Positions 43,743 through 53,590 of a stretch of 64,000 nucleotides of DNA are shown here, one piece after another; within the stretch, counting starts at the first letter, position 1; each line of letters starts with the position of its first letter. The translations under genes were made by a program, and so were the position numbers. This stretch comes from Psoroptes ovis (taxonomy: Eukaryota > Arthropoda > Arachnida > Sarcoptiformes > Psoroptidae). The notes under the pieces were generated by a model, which saw only the letters and a list, made by a program, of their open reading frames with translations, was not told the DNA's origin and made no database searches. Where the stretch lies: NCBI GenBank assembly GCA_002943765.1, contig PQWQ01000003.1, forward strand, positions 1,674,001 to 1,738,000, given 5' to 3'.

Positions 43743-44800
43743 CGAATATTTTGCGCTCTTTCCACTCGAAAATTTCACACGATTTATCGAATCAAATCCT
43801 CATTAAATAGCCTGAAATTCATTAATTGTTTGAAAAAAATGAAAACTTCCTGTGTTATTATTATTATTATTATTAATACGATTTATTGATTGGTTTGTTA
43901 TTGGCAATAATCGAAAATAATTCAAATAACAATAATAAGGATAATAATTGAATTGAATCTAGATTGTTGTATTGCTTTGCATTAAACACAACCACATATA
44001 CTTACAATTGATCCATAAAAGGTTAAGGTCATTGATTCAATACAATCAATCAACGCAATCATCATGCTTATTGATCGATATTTATGTGAATTATGAAAAA
44101 TTATCTGTCGGTCATGTGTGTGAAGAGGAAAATTTTAAAATGCAAATCCAATTGAAATTGTAATTAAAAATGTTTTAAATTTTATGAATTTTTTCTTAAT
44201 TTCTTCTTTGATTTCTCAAATTAATTTTTTGGCTCATTGATTTTCTCGTGCTCAAATATAATTAATTTCCATCGATTTTATTTGATCGATTGTTTTGATT
44301 TCATTTAAATTTAATCTAATTTAATAAATTGAACATATTTTCGATTGTTGCCACTGGTTTGGTGCTTATTTTTCTGTTTTTATCTTTGATTTTCCTAAAT
44401 CGTTAACCCTTTAAGCATATAAGCTATTTGCATTTGATTGTCCGTAAAATAAATGTGGATAATCGCATAATCTTCATAATATTTGACATTTGACGATGAA
44501 AAAGGCTCAATTTAATGTGGTTGCGACTCTGAAAACTGATTCTACATTGATTGGTTAATTATCAATTAATTAATCTCTTTTTTTCTTCATTCATTATTAA
44601 CATTTGATTTGAATATTGTAGAAATCATAAATCTCTTTACAATTCAATTTTAGTTTGGTAATATATTTCCAAAAATTTTGATCAAAGTATAAATACCGTG
44701 TTTCAGATCAATCATTTGATCATCATTCGATCATTGATTGATTATTGATTTTGATTATTTCTAAATTTTATTTATCAATAATATACATAACCAATCAATA
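43743..44800. other. Intergenic region between family member D and the cuticle-type gene
   Basis: About 1.06 kb. A TATTAT-type microsatellite lies at 43857-43877. A TATA-like ataaatac at about 44689 is 110 bp upstream of the cuticle ATG and may be its core promoter. The open frame at 43972-44163 is not a convincing gene. Confidence 0.4.
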
Positions 44801-45642
44801 ATGTTCCAGGTAATTTTCTGTTTTCGTTGTGAAATTTTTGCGTTAATTTCATGATGTTTTTATATTAAAATGAATAGTTTGCCATTTTATCAGCCATCAT
44901 AAGTGTATCAGCTGCCGCAACTTATGGAGGTGGTGGCGGCGGTGGTGGTTATGTTAGAGGTGGTGGTGGTGGTGGAGGCGGTATTGGTCTTGGTTATGGA
45001 GGTGGTGGCGGAGGAAGAGGCGGTGGCGGTGGCGGTTTTGGTGGTGGTGTTTTAGTTCCAGCTGCTGTCATCTCAAATCATCAAATTAGACAATTTGATG
45101 TACCAAGCTCTGGTTATATTAATCCAACCACAATAGATGTGCCAGCTAATTATATTCCAGTCAATTTCATTTTCCGTTCAGCATCATCAATGGTACATGT
45201 TGCTCAAAAACATTCATCAGCACCTGGATCATTCCATGAAAGTCATAGTCAAGATGATCCACACAAATTAGTGCATACAGTTACGAAACCAATCATTCAA
45301 GAAGTTCGAGAAATTATTTCACCATTCCGTCGCGTAACACAAACAGTTGAACCAGTACGTGAAAGTGTTGAAACAATTGTTGCACGTAATGCTGGCGGTG
45401 GTATTGGCGGCGGTGCTGGTGGATTTGGCGGTGGTGCAGGATTTGGTGGTGGTGGAGGATTCGGTGGTGGTGGTGGTGGTGGTGGCGGCGCCGGTTATGG
45501 TGGTGGAGGCTTAGGCGGTAAAGGTGGTGGCAGCAGCGGTTATGGTGGTGCAGCAATTGGTTTAGGTGGTGGTGGCGGTGCTGGATATGCCGTAGGAATC
45601 AGTTCAGGTGGTTACGGTGGCGGTGGTGGCGTTCCTTATTGA
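44801..45642 (+). CDS. Glycine-rich cuticle or silk-type structural protein
   Basis: Two exons: 44801-44809 (only Met-Phe-Gln) and 44878-45642; the 68-bp intron has GT/AG ends. The 257-residue product begins MFQFAILSAIISVSAAATYGG, a signal peptide with likely cleavage after the Ala run. Gly-rich segments (about 20-60 and 170-257, GGGG with Tyr, Phe, Ala) flank a non-repetitive core of about 100 residues that includes VPANYIPVNFIFRSASS and PFRRVTQTVEPVRESVE. Arthropod cuticle and secreted glue proteins often start in a tiny first exon that splits the signal peptide, as here. The core domain resembles secreted arthropod Gly-rich proteins, but I cannot name a family. The 3' part was later copied to 52544. 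Confidence 0.75.
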
Positions 45643-46560
45643 TAGACCAATCAAAAAAAAAAAAACTAAAAATTCGATTGATCTATAATTATTATTAATT
45701 AATTATTTATTTATTTTAAAAAAGTTAGTCCGGTGAACATTGAAATTTTCATTTGATTTAATCAATTGATCATTTAAATTGTCTTCACGTAGTGATTATT
45801 TACATTTTTTTTCCGATGAATTTAATTTACAAAAATTTTATTTTTGTCTGTGTTTATTTATGTTTTTATCACAATTTTAAGTAATTTTTTACATAAATTT
45901 TGAATTATTTGAAAATTTCAAATTTCATATCAAATTTAATCAATTCGTAATTTTTTATTTAGAAAAAAAAATTGTGAATTTGTATTTATTATCACAATGA
46001 ATATATTTGTTGAATTATGTACAATGGAATTGAGCTAATTATTGAACAACCAGGTGAACGAAATATCAAATTTTAGGTGAAACAAAAAATTATCATTATT
46101 TTTTTTTACAGGTTTGCTGCGATTGCTTAGTTAAAGAGCCAGGTGGTTTTGATTTGATTTCTGATTAGGTAATGTTGATAATTTAATTGATGAAAGACTA
46201 TGTGTTTTTATCAAAGACTCAATTGTTGCTGGTGATTTGGTAACATGTAAGCAAAAAATATCATTCGATTAAAAATATTGATATCACGATTAACATATTA
46301 TGTATCATCATAATGTTCATTAGATGCACGACGTATGAAAAAAATGATACCATTATTTGCAATTAGAATGGCTGTCAAAGGTATCAAATAACTATTGGAT
46401 TCAAAACCAGCAGCTGTCCATAATTTGATATATTCGTTATCTTTCACCTAAATTACTAATCGCATAGTCGGAGCCGATGCCGTCGAAGATGCTAAATTTG
46501 ATGTTAAACCACAAAAAATGTTTGATCACAATTCGATTACTGTTAATTGATAATTCTTCA
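45643..46560 (+). repeat. Downstream block of the cuticle gene, present twice (copy 1)
   Basis: The 3' flank of the cuticle-type gene from about 45735 to 46557 reappears at 52600-53411 with few differences. It includes exon-like pieces bounded by splice-like signals, for example tttttttacag at 46101-46111 and aacatgtaag at about 46243, one of which reads NLIDERLCVFIKDSIVAGDL in an open frame, and another ending IVGADAVEDAKFDVKPQ. Stops break any longer frame. It may be remains of a neighbouring gene. Confidence 0.6.
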
Positions 46561-46639
46561 CCAAGATTGCCTACAAAAAAAGATCTTATTCAATATTTTT
46601 TTATTTAAATGTGATATCTTTTACCATTTCCATTGATAT

Positions 46640-47521
46640 TTATCGAGATTTATTTTGAAAATTAACCGATATAATGTTCAAGATAGATTCGAAACAATCT
46701 TTATTTTCTTTCAACTGATTATGGCGCCATATGAACTCTGTTAAATAAGAATCTAAATAATTTCTGGCTGTTCCCCTTCGATCCTGGTGTCTCAATTTAG
46801 CGCTACCCCACATACGCTTAACTGTTTGGGTATTAACTTCATCATTAGGATCAATAAAATTGTATCCATGATTAACTTGAGCTTGAAAAAATCCTTCAAT
46901 TTCTATTTGATTTATTTGGTATTTTTTCCAATTGTCAGAACAAATTGTGCTACCATCTGCAATGTTTTCAATAATTTTATCAATAATGGTTGATCCATTT
47001 CTATCAATAGGAATGATGACAATAAATATATCGTTTGTTTCTTTGCAAACACCACCAAACAGCCGTTCAGTCTCTAATCGACCATGATTGTTTTTTGTTT
47101 TGGATAACGAACTTTCACCAATTTCGACGATACAACCTGGTCCACCTATCTTCTTGTTTGTTCTATTAGCCATATCTAGAACACATAATTCCCGCATGAA
47201 AAGGTTCCAATCAGTAATAGTCTTATTGGATAAGTCAAGTTGCTCTTTACAAAATTTAATTGATGTGAATTCCAGTGACCAGAAGTATATGAATCTCAGA
47301 GCTGAAAGAAATGGTATTTTGGTAGACTCAAACCAATTATCTTTTCTGAGTCCCACTTGTTGAGCGCATTCTCTTAGATTACATTGCCAAAAGTTTTGTT
47401 TGCCAAAATAAAGCTTCATTTCGTGATTATTTCTACATTTTTTAGTTTTAGGTAAGATGTTTCGTTCTTGAAAAAATGCAATTGCATCGCGTTCTGTCGT
47501 TGGCAGATCCCAAATACGCAT
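46640..47521 (-). CDS. Merlin (IS1016/ISXO2-like) transposase, catalytic residues substituted
   Basis: Uninterrupted ORF of 293 codons from the ATG at 47521. Features of Merlin transposases in order: a Cys-containing N-terminal zinc-ribbon-like part (C29...WQC47...C52), GLRKDNWFESTKIPF at 57-71 next to ALRFIYFW, the first catalytic block VEIGESSLSKTKNNHGR (132-148), CSDNWKKY (194-201), then VNHGYNFIDPNDEVNTQTVKRMWGSAK (216-242) and the RRGTARNYLDSYLTEFIWR tail. In active relatives the first block has an Asp where this has Gly135 and the third block has a Glu where this has Lys235; only the middle Asp196 remains. Transposition activity is therefore unlikely. No terminal inverted repeats were found nearby. 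A recently dead copy or a retained DNA-binding protein are both possible. Confidence 0.82.
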   Translation of the reverse strand: MRIWDLPTTERDAIAFFQERNILPKTKKCRNNHEMKLYFGKQNFWQCNLRECAQQVGLRKDNWFESTKIPFLSALRFIYFWSLEFTSIKFCKEQLDLSNKTITDWNLFMRELCVLDMANRTNKKIGGPGCIVEIGESSLSKTKNNHGRLETERLFGGVCKETNDIFIVIIPIDRNGSTIIDKIIENIADGSTICSDNWKKYQINQIEIEGFFQAQVNHGYNFIDPNDEVNTQTVKRMWGSAKLRHQDRRGTARNYLDSYLTEFIWRHNQLKENKDCFESILNIISVNFQNKSR

Positions 47522-47984
47522 TTTGATAAGTATAAAAATTAACAAACAACAAATAATGAAAAAAGCTTCTTTACAGATGAATAACACTTCTAAACACAAT
47601 ACCAGCTAAACAGCAAGATTGAATTCAAATTTACGAGAAATTTTTGATGCTCAATTCTTTTTTTTTTTTTTCTTCTTTTGTCCAAGAATTTGGTCACCGA
47701 TTCGTCAAAAGAAAAAAAAATCATAAATTAAGGAAAAATATTAAATCATCTATTGTAATTTTAATGTGGAAAAATAAATAAATATCAAAATGAACTAAAA
47801 TTTTCGAAATCAAACAAATGCAAATAATCATAAATAAATATCTGTTTTTCACATTCATTTATTTATTTCCATTTCAATATTTTCATTTGATATATCAAAA
47901 AGAAACTAAAAAAAAAAATTCAAAATCAAATACAGATCAATTTTTGATTTTCATAAACATACAAATAACAAATAAATAAATAAA
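47522..47984. other. AT-rich spacer after the Merlin ORF
   Basis: About 460 bp with T-runs and AAATAAATAAAT microsatellite-like sequence. No gene or terminal repeat of the Merlin element is recognisable. Confidence 0.4.
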
Positions 47985-48450
47985 TAAATGAAACAGTGAA
48001 ATTTTTCTCATTTCACTTACCTTTTGCTCTGATTATGATTTTAAAAAGATTGATAATGAAATCTTTATTTGAAAAATGAAGAACAAAAATCTTAAAATTT
48101 TCAAAAATTTCGAATATTTGAATAAATTTTGCTAACATCGATGACTATTTCTACTCAGGGGCTATTCACACGTAAAGGGGTTCAATTTTTTTTTGAATTT
48201 TTTTTAAATTTTTTGGTTGATTTTTTTTCAAAAATTTAATTTGATTTACAGACTTTGTGCGAACCAACAAATTAACAAATTACAGATGTGTAGTTTTTCT
48301 GGTCACTCTGTGTTGTATTTATATGTAATAATGTGTTGTGTATACATGAGTGTTGGTGTGTGTCATAACTTGTGTCCTATGTTGTGTTATCAATTCGTGT
48401 ATGATAAAAATAACAAGAAAAAAGGGTACAAGGTTACGATATGTGATTAT
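47985..48450 (+). repeat. Repeat R, forward copy, containing the unoccupied target site of the minisatellite element
   Basis: This stretch matches the reverse complement of about 54972-55727, in order: gaaacagtgaaatttttctc, cttttgctctgattatgatt, the ggctattcacac block, the tctggtcactc block and tatgttgtgttatcaatt. At 48417-48424 it carries GAAAAAAG followed by ggtacaaggttacg, an uninterrupted version of the site where the element at 53417 type inserted. The open frame over it (48217-48501) aligns with one in the other copy, but nearly all differences change amino acids, so no protein is called. Confidence 0.7.
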
Positions 48451-48746
48451 GATTGTTTTGTTACTCCAATTTTCTATTCTTTCGTTATGATATTTCATTA
48501 GTGTTGGTATGATTTGGTTGTAATTTTAAAAATAACTTTATTGTCCAATTTAACGAAGCTTAACACAAATTTGATGTGTATCGTGTCATTTCATAAAAGC
48601 GAATGTATTTTCTTGTGTGTTTTTGTCGAATTTTTATAATAATGTCACAGGCCTTGCACCTGTGGGAAAAGTCAATTCTATTAGTCTCAGTCCATGGAAA
48701 CGATTGTCTGTGTCTTTGATGCCGGCTCAAAAATTTTACCCATTAA

Positions 48747-50324
48747 CAGGGCCGGTTCTAGGCGTGTGCGAAGTGTGCGGGGCACACAGGCGCAACTGTC
48801 AAAAAGGGCGCCGCAAAGTTCCAAAATTAAAGCAGCAATAATTTTCCTTCAATTGATTCCTTTTTGGAGCAGAAAATAAAGGATACTATTATTGATTCCA
48901 TCTAGATGTCAATTATTATTTCAAATTTTGATATTGTGAGGAATTTCCTGGAATACCATAAATTCTTTCGAAAAAAAGTTTCCGGAAATTTTTTCTTCCT
49001 TGAGTTTTGACAATTCTTGTGCATTTGACAACTTTTATATACTTTCAGTAAAACAATTTACAAACAATCTAATTTTCTGCTTGTCGATTAATGATAATTG
49101 AAAAATTCCTCTGTTTATTTGTTTAATAAATTTTGATTTAATAATTTTAAATAATCTGGGTTCAATCTTGTATTCAATTAAATTGTTGTTAATCATTTGA
49201 TCCATTGTATCAACATCAAGGTTGCTCAATCAATTCATATTTAAGGTAAATCTTGAATGAATACTCTCATTCATTTAAATTAATCGAAATCCAGTTTAAA
49301 ATTGAATTAGCATTAATCCAGTTTTGAGATGGAAAAAAAAAGGTAAATTATCGGGTTGGCAAAACAAACATAATAAAAAAAAGACTTGATGAATTAATGA
49401 AGAATCAAAGAACGATTAGCGAGTTTATGGAAAAATCTGATCCTAAAATCTTGAGCCCCCGAGAAGAACATGAGTCATTAAATCAGAAAAATATTGAATT
49501 AGATGATGGTGATAAACATAAATCTGATAGCGTCGAAATAATTGGAGAATCAAGCGCAGCAGAAATCGCTGACACAAATGAAGAAATTCGTAGAAGAAAA
49601 AGAAAAAGATTTTTTGATGATGATGGTGCCGATATTCAAGACCAACATATAGGCCCAAAAAATGATTTCAAAAAAAATTTTTTTGATAATGCTTTCAACA
49701 CGGCCATAATTGCGTTGGAAGAGCGTTTCAACGTTTTCAACAACGTTTTGGAACCATTCCAATTTCTTTACAACATCAAAGGATTACCAGATGATGTAAA
49801 TGAAAAATGCAACACATTGGAAACGCTGTTGAAGCAAGGTGATGAAAAAGATATCGATGGTGTTGAATTGTCAGTTGAATTGAAATTATTGGCGAGAAAA
49901 TTGCCTGACATAATTCATCCCGAAGATATCCTCGAATGGATATTGAGCAATGAATTGGAAGAGATCTTTCCCAACGTGAAAACAGCGATACAAATATTAT
50001 TAACATTACCTGTCTCCGTTGCAAAAGGAGAACGATCATTCTCCAAATTAAAATTAATTAAAACCTACTTGCGCTCTTCAATGAGCCAAGAAAGACTAAA
50101 TGGGTTAGCCATAATTTCGATCGAAAATTCGATGGCACAGTCATTGAATCTCGACGAATTAAGACCAGAATCCGCGAAATTGAAGGCCAGAAAGGCTCCC
50201 ATCAGTCTTACGTAAAATTTGGTGCAATGAAATGTAAGTTATTGATTTTGGTTTTCCTCACAATATTTGCTAAGGCGCCGATTGATTTTCGCACACACAT
50301 GGAAAAATTCTAGGACCGGCACTG
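48747..50324 (+). mobile_element. hAT transposon, internally deleted, with 8-bp target site duplications
   Basis: The element begins CAGGGCCGGTTCTAGG at 48747 and ends CTAGGACCGGCACTG at 50324; these are imperfect inverted repeats of about 15 bp. It is flanked on both sides by the identical octamer CCCATTAA (48739-48746 and 50325-50332), the hallmark target duplication of hAT elements. Length is 1,578 bp. Inside is one ORF (49397-50215) holding only the ends of a transposase. The exact target duplication suggests a fairly recent insertion. Confidence 0.93.
49397..50215 (+). CDS. Truncated hAT transposase: N-terminal part joined to dimerisation domain
   Basis: Intact ORF of 272 codons. The start MKNQRTISEFMEK resembles the N-terminus of ZMYM/ZBED-type hAT transposases, followed by an acidic linker and a basic RRRKRKRF cluster (nuclear signal). 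The C-terminal 70 residues carry the hAT dimerisation domain: IFPNVKTAIQILLTLPVSVAKGERSFSKLKLIKTYL (split here as a continuous block at about 193-229) and MSQERLNGLAIISIEN. The catalytic DDE domain of about 300-400 residues that should lie between is missing, without disruption of the frame. The product cannot transpose but could still dimerise with full-length transposase. Whether it is expressed is unknown. Confidence 0.82.
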   Translation: MKNQRTISEFMEKSDPKILSPREEHESLNQKNIELDDGDKHKSDSVEIIGESSAAEIADTNEEIRRRKRKRFFDDDGADIQDQHIGPKNDFKKNFFDNAFNTAIIALEERFNVFNNVLEPFQFLYNIKGLPDDVNEKCNTLETLLKQGDEKDIDGVELSVELKLLARKLPDIIHPEDILEWILSNELEEIFPNVKTAIQILLTLPVSVAKGERSFSKLKLIKTYLRSSMSQERLNGLAIISIENSMAQSLNLDELRPESAKLKARKAPISLT

Positions 50325-50519
50325 CCCATTAAGGTATTAGCTTAAGGGTCTTGTCCATCTCTTAATCCTTTCTGTCGTCAGGTCCATAATTTCGTCTGAC
50401 GACATTACCATCTTTACTTTGACAAATTTTAATTGCCGCTTTTTCATTAATTCCATCTGGCACCAGTTCTATTGTTTCTTTGTCAATTTTCCATACCTAT
50501 TCATTTCTCGTCGTCTCAC

Positions 50520-50733
50520 AACAGATAAGATACAATATAATACAATAAAAGAAAATTATCCAATTATTAACAATACGTTATCATCAAAACCATGAAATAA
50601 GAAATATTTCAAACTTCATCAAATCACCTTCCAAGATCACAACCTTTTGTATTTTCGTTTCACGACAATTATGATATATCGTGAAAAATTGACATTCATT
50701 TTCCAATGATATTTTAGGTACTACTCTGTTTCT
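50520..50733 (+). repeat. Repeat X, copy 1
   Basis: Sequence from gataagatacaat (50523) to atgatatttt (about 50716) recurs at 56028-56220, including acgttatcatcaaaacc and the cgacaattatgatat block. In the second copy X follows directly on the aaggttacgatat end of R, so R and X were once one continuous repeat; here they are split by the hAT insertion and other sequence. Confidence 0.7.
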
Positions 50734-50870
50734 CTGGAGCAAGTATTTTCTCAAAATCCCAATAGATGGCGCTGATCACAATTTTGTATTGTCAAAGTTA
50801 CAAGCTTATTTAGTTATCCGATAGAATGCGACACAGTATGATTTTTTGAACATTAAAGAATAAGGCTAGG

Positions 50871-51047
50871 TGAGTCATTCTCAACTTTTTTTTCACCGCG
50901 GCACACTGAAAAAAGGAAAAGCCTTTATTCCCAAAATCTTGCGGCACACCAAGTAAAGGAATGAGTTAGATTTACGAAATTTAGCTGCACACTTTTGGAA
51001 TCTGGCGGAACACTAGATTGCCGCGGAACACTGGTTGAGAATGACTG
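50871..51047 (+). mobile_element. hAT-type MITE
   Basis: A 177-bp element whose left end (GAGTCATTCTCAAC...CCGCGGCACACTG) and right end (CCGCGGAACACTGGTTGAGAATGACTG) are inverted repeats with the CCGCGG core and the TTCTCAAC motif typical of Charlie-like hAT elements. Flanks are AGGCTAGG and CGGCTAGG, a 7-of-8 target duplication. It has no coding capacity. Confidence 0.8.
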
Positions 51048-51088
51048 CGGCTAGGCACACAAGCTTCTTGAATTCTATTCTGGATATC

Positions 51089-51146
51089 TAACCTAACCTA
51101 AAAAGAATAAATAGAGCTAGATTAGATTAGATTAGGTTAGGTTTAG
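51089..51146. repeat. Inverted pair of telomere-like CCTAA/TTAGG motifs
   Basis: TAACCTAACCTAAA at 51089-51102 faces TTAGGTTAGGTTTAGG at about 51131-51146 across a short loop, forming a potential hairpin. Both halves are made of the CCTAA/TTAGG pentamer. Confidence 0.55.
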
Positions 51147-51592
51147 GCAAATATTGGAGAATTTTTCATTCAGGCATTGAGTTGGATTAATATGGTTGAT
51201 GATTTTCATTGACTAAGTTCTCCAGTTATTTCAAGTTTGAAAATTAGAGAAGCCTGAATGAGTATTTGATTAATGCACAAAATATCATTCATCTGGTTCA
51301 CGATTTTCTTTGATTCAGTTCTCCAGAATTGCAACTAATGCATTGACACCTTTTGAATTTAAAATATTTATTTATTTTCAAGTTTGTTTCATATATATGT
51401 GATGAATAAATGGCCAAAATATTAATAGTTCAAAATTTAAATGATAACAAAACAAGACTATAAAAGCTCATTTTTCTAAAAATGTTAATTAACATAATTT
51501 TCTTGAGTTTATGTTGTGAAAAATTTTTTGAATTTCAAATATTAAATAAAATTGATTATTAATTATTACAAGAGCCAACAGAATCTACCACA

Positions 51593-52540
51593 ATGTTATC
51601 CACATCAACAGAAGAACAACCACATCAAGACCTAATGAATGAATGTACGACATTACGACGATGGTTGACTAGACATCTGAACATCTGCAACACTAATTTG
51701 CTAAGTAAAAGTCCAGAAATGAAAGAAAAGGTTATAAAAAAGGTTCGACGATTATTTGCCATTGACAATAAACTAGAAGATACTGGTTACAACGAAAATG
51801 AGATCAAAGAATATGGTCGAACTTGTAAGATTTTAATCGATTATTTCGACAATGAAACAATGACGAATTTTATTGGTGTAACTGATTTTAAAAAACGTGA
51901 ATTGCCTAGTTTTGATGGTGACATAATGAAATTTCGTTTCTTTATAAATGAAATTGAAGAATAGATAGCTCGTTACCCAACTATGTCTGGCCACGAAAAA
52001 TTATCGAGATTAAAATCATTTTTGAATGGTCTTCTTACCAATGATATTCCAATTTTCATTCATCCATACCGAGTTTCAGCCAAAGAAAAAGAAATAATCG
52101 ATCAATCAAGAAAACAGCTTCTCGAAAGTGGTTTCATCAGACCGTAACAGTCACCATATTCATTTCATGTAACGCTTGCTAAGAAAAAAGGCGAGGGTAA
52201 AACCCGTCTTTGCATAGATTGCCGGAAATTGAGAATGTTTATCATAAACATATCCCTAATCAAGTAATGGTTCGTCGTCCATTAACCGACTCAAGAAAGA
52301 CACAGAATGGATTTAGTCAGAAGAATACGATAAATCGTTTGAACAGCCAAAAGGAATACTTGCATCAAAACCAATTTTAACAATTTTCGATCCAAATAAG
52401 CCTTGCATTATTTACTGCGGCGACAGCCAACAAGGAATCGGCGCTGTATTGAAGCAGCAACAATCAAATGGTGATGAATTACCGATATAATATTTATCAG
52501 GGAAATTGCTAGAGCACGAAGAAAATTATGCGATCTCTTA
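51593..52540 (+). pseudogene. Decayed Ty3/gypsy-type retrotransposon fragment
   Basis: An ORF at 51593-51964 encodes a gag-like segment with ELPSFDGDIMKF. After an in-frame TAG it continues KLSRLKSFLNG, then jumps to a reverse-transcriptase start (PYRVSAKEKEIIDQSRKQLL, ESGFIRP, SPYSFHVTLAKKKGEGKTRLCIDCRKL). A large internal deletion follows, then an RNase H-like part (ASKPILTIFDPNKP, CIIYCGDSQQGIGAVLKQ, EHEENYAIS). Stops interrupt the pol frame at several places. No LTRs or integrase are seen. The join of gag to RT without protease suggests internal deletion or a chimera. It ends abruptly at the duplicated cuticle-gene block. Confidence 0.8.
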
Positions 52541-52543
52541 GTT

Positions 52544-53411
52544 GTGAAAGTGTTGAAACAATTGTTGCTGGCGGTGGTATTGGTTAACATTGAAATTTTT
52601 CATTTGATCTAATCAATTGATCAATTAAATTTAATACACGTGGTGATTATTTTACATTGTTTTTTCCATGGATTAAATTTACAAATATTATATTTTTTGT
52701 CTGTGTTTATTTATGTTTTTATTTTAATTTCAATATTTTTTCAATATAAATTTTAAATTATTTGAAAATTTCAAATTTCATATCAAATTTAATCAATTCG
52801 TAATATTTTATTTGGGAAAAAAATTTGTGAAATTGTATTTATCATCACAATGAATATATTTGTTGAATTATTTACAATGGAATTGAGCTAATTATTGAAC
52901 AACCAGGTGAACGAAATATCAAATTTTAGGTGAAACAAAAAATTATCATTATTTTTTTTACAGTTTTGCTGCGATTGCTTAGTTAAAAAGCCAGGTGGTT
53001 TTGATTTGATTTCTGATTAGGTAATGTTGATAATTTAATTGATGAAAGACCATGTGTTTTTATCAAAGACTCAATTGTTGCTGGTGATTTGGTAACATGT
53101 AAGCAAAAAATATCATTCGATTAAAAATATTGATTGCACGATTAACATATTATGTATTATAATCATCATAATGTTCATTAGATGCACGACGTATGAAAAA
53201 AATGATACCATTATTTGCGATTCGAATGGCTGTCAAAGGTATCAAATAACTATTGAATTCAAAACTAGCAGCTGGCCATAATTTGATATATTCGTGATCT
53301 TTCACCTAAATTACTAATCGCGTAGTCGGAGCCGATGCCGTCGAAGATGCTAAATTTGATGTTAAACCACAAAAAATGTTTGATCACAATTCGATAATGT
53401 TAATTAATAAT
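52544..53411 (+). repeat. Duplicated, deleted copy of the cuticle gene 3' end and downstream block
   Basis: Starts gtgaaagtgttgaaacaatt, matching the coding sequence at 45359. It jumps over about 7 bp to ctggcggtggtattgg (45391) and then over the entire Gly-rich end to the 3' flank (ttaacattgaaattttt, 45735). From there it parallels the original to about 46557. The copy is non-coding. The left boundary abuts gypsy RNase H sequence; the right boundary abuts the minisatellite-bearing element. Confidence 0.85.
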
Positions 53412-53590
53412 TTTTGGTACTTGTGTACTAACCGTGACAGATTTTTTTTTATTCTTACTTACATAGAAAAATCGATAGATGGCGTGTAAAAAATAAAAAT
53501 AATTATTATAATCATTATTATTAAATGATTATTACTATCACTTTCAACGCTGAATCATAATTCAAATGTGATTAGGAAGAAGAAATATAA

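Noticed and set aside
48217..48501. 94-codon ORF in repeat R with a homologous frame at 55027-55239(-)
   Set aside because: The two translations align, but nearly all differences change amino acids and one copy is broken by an insertion, so there is no sign of protein selection.
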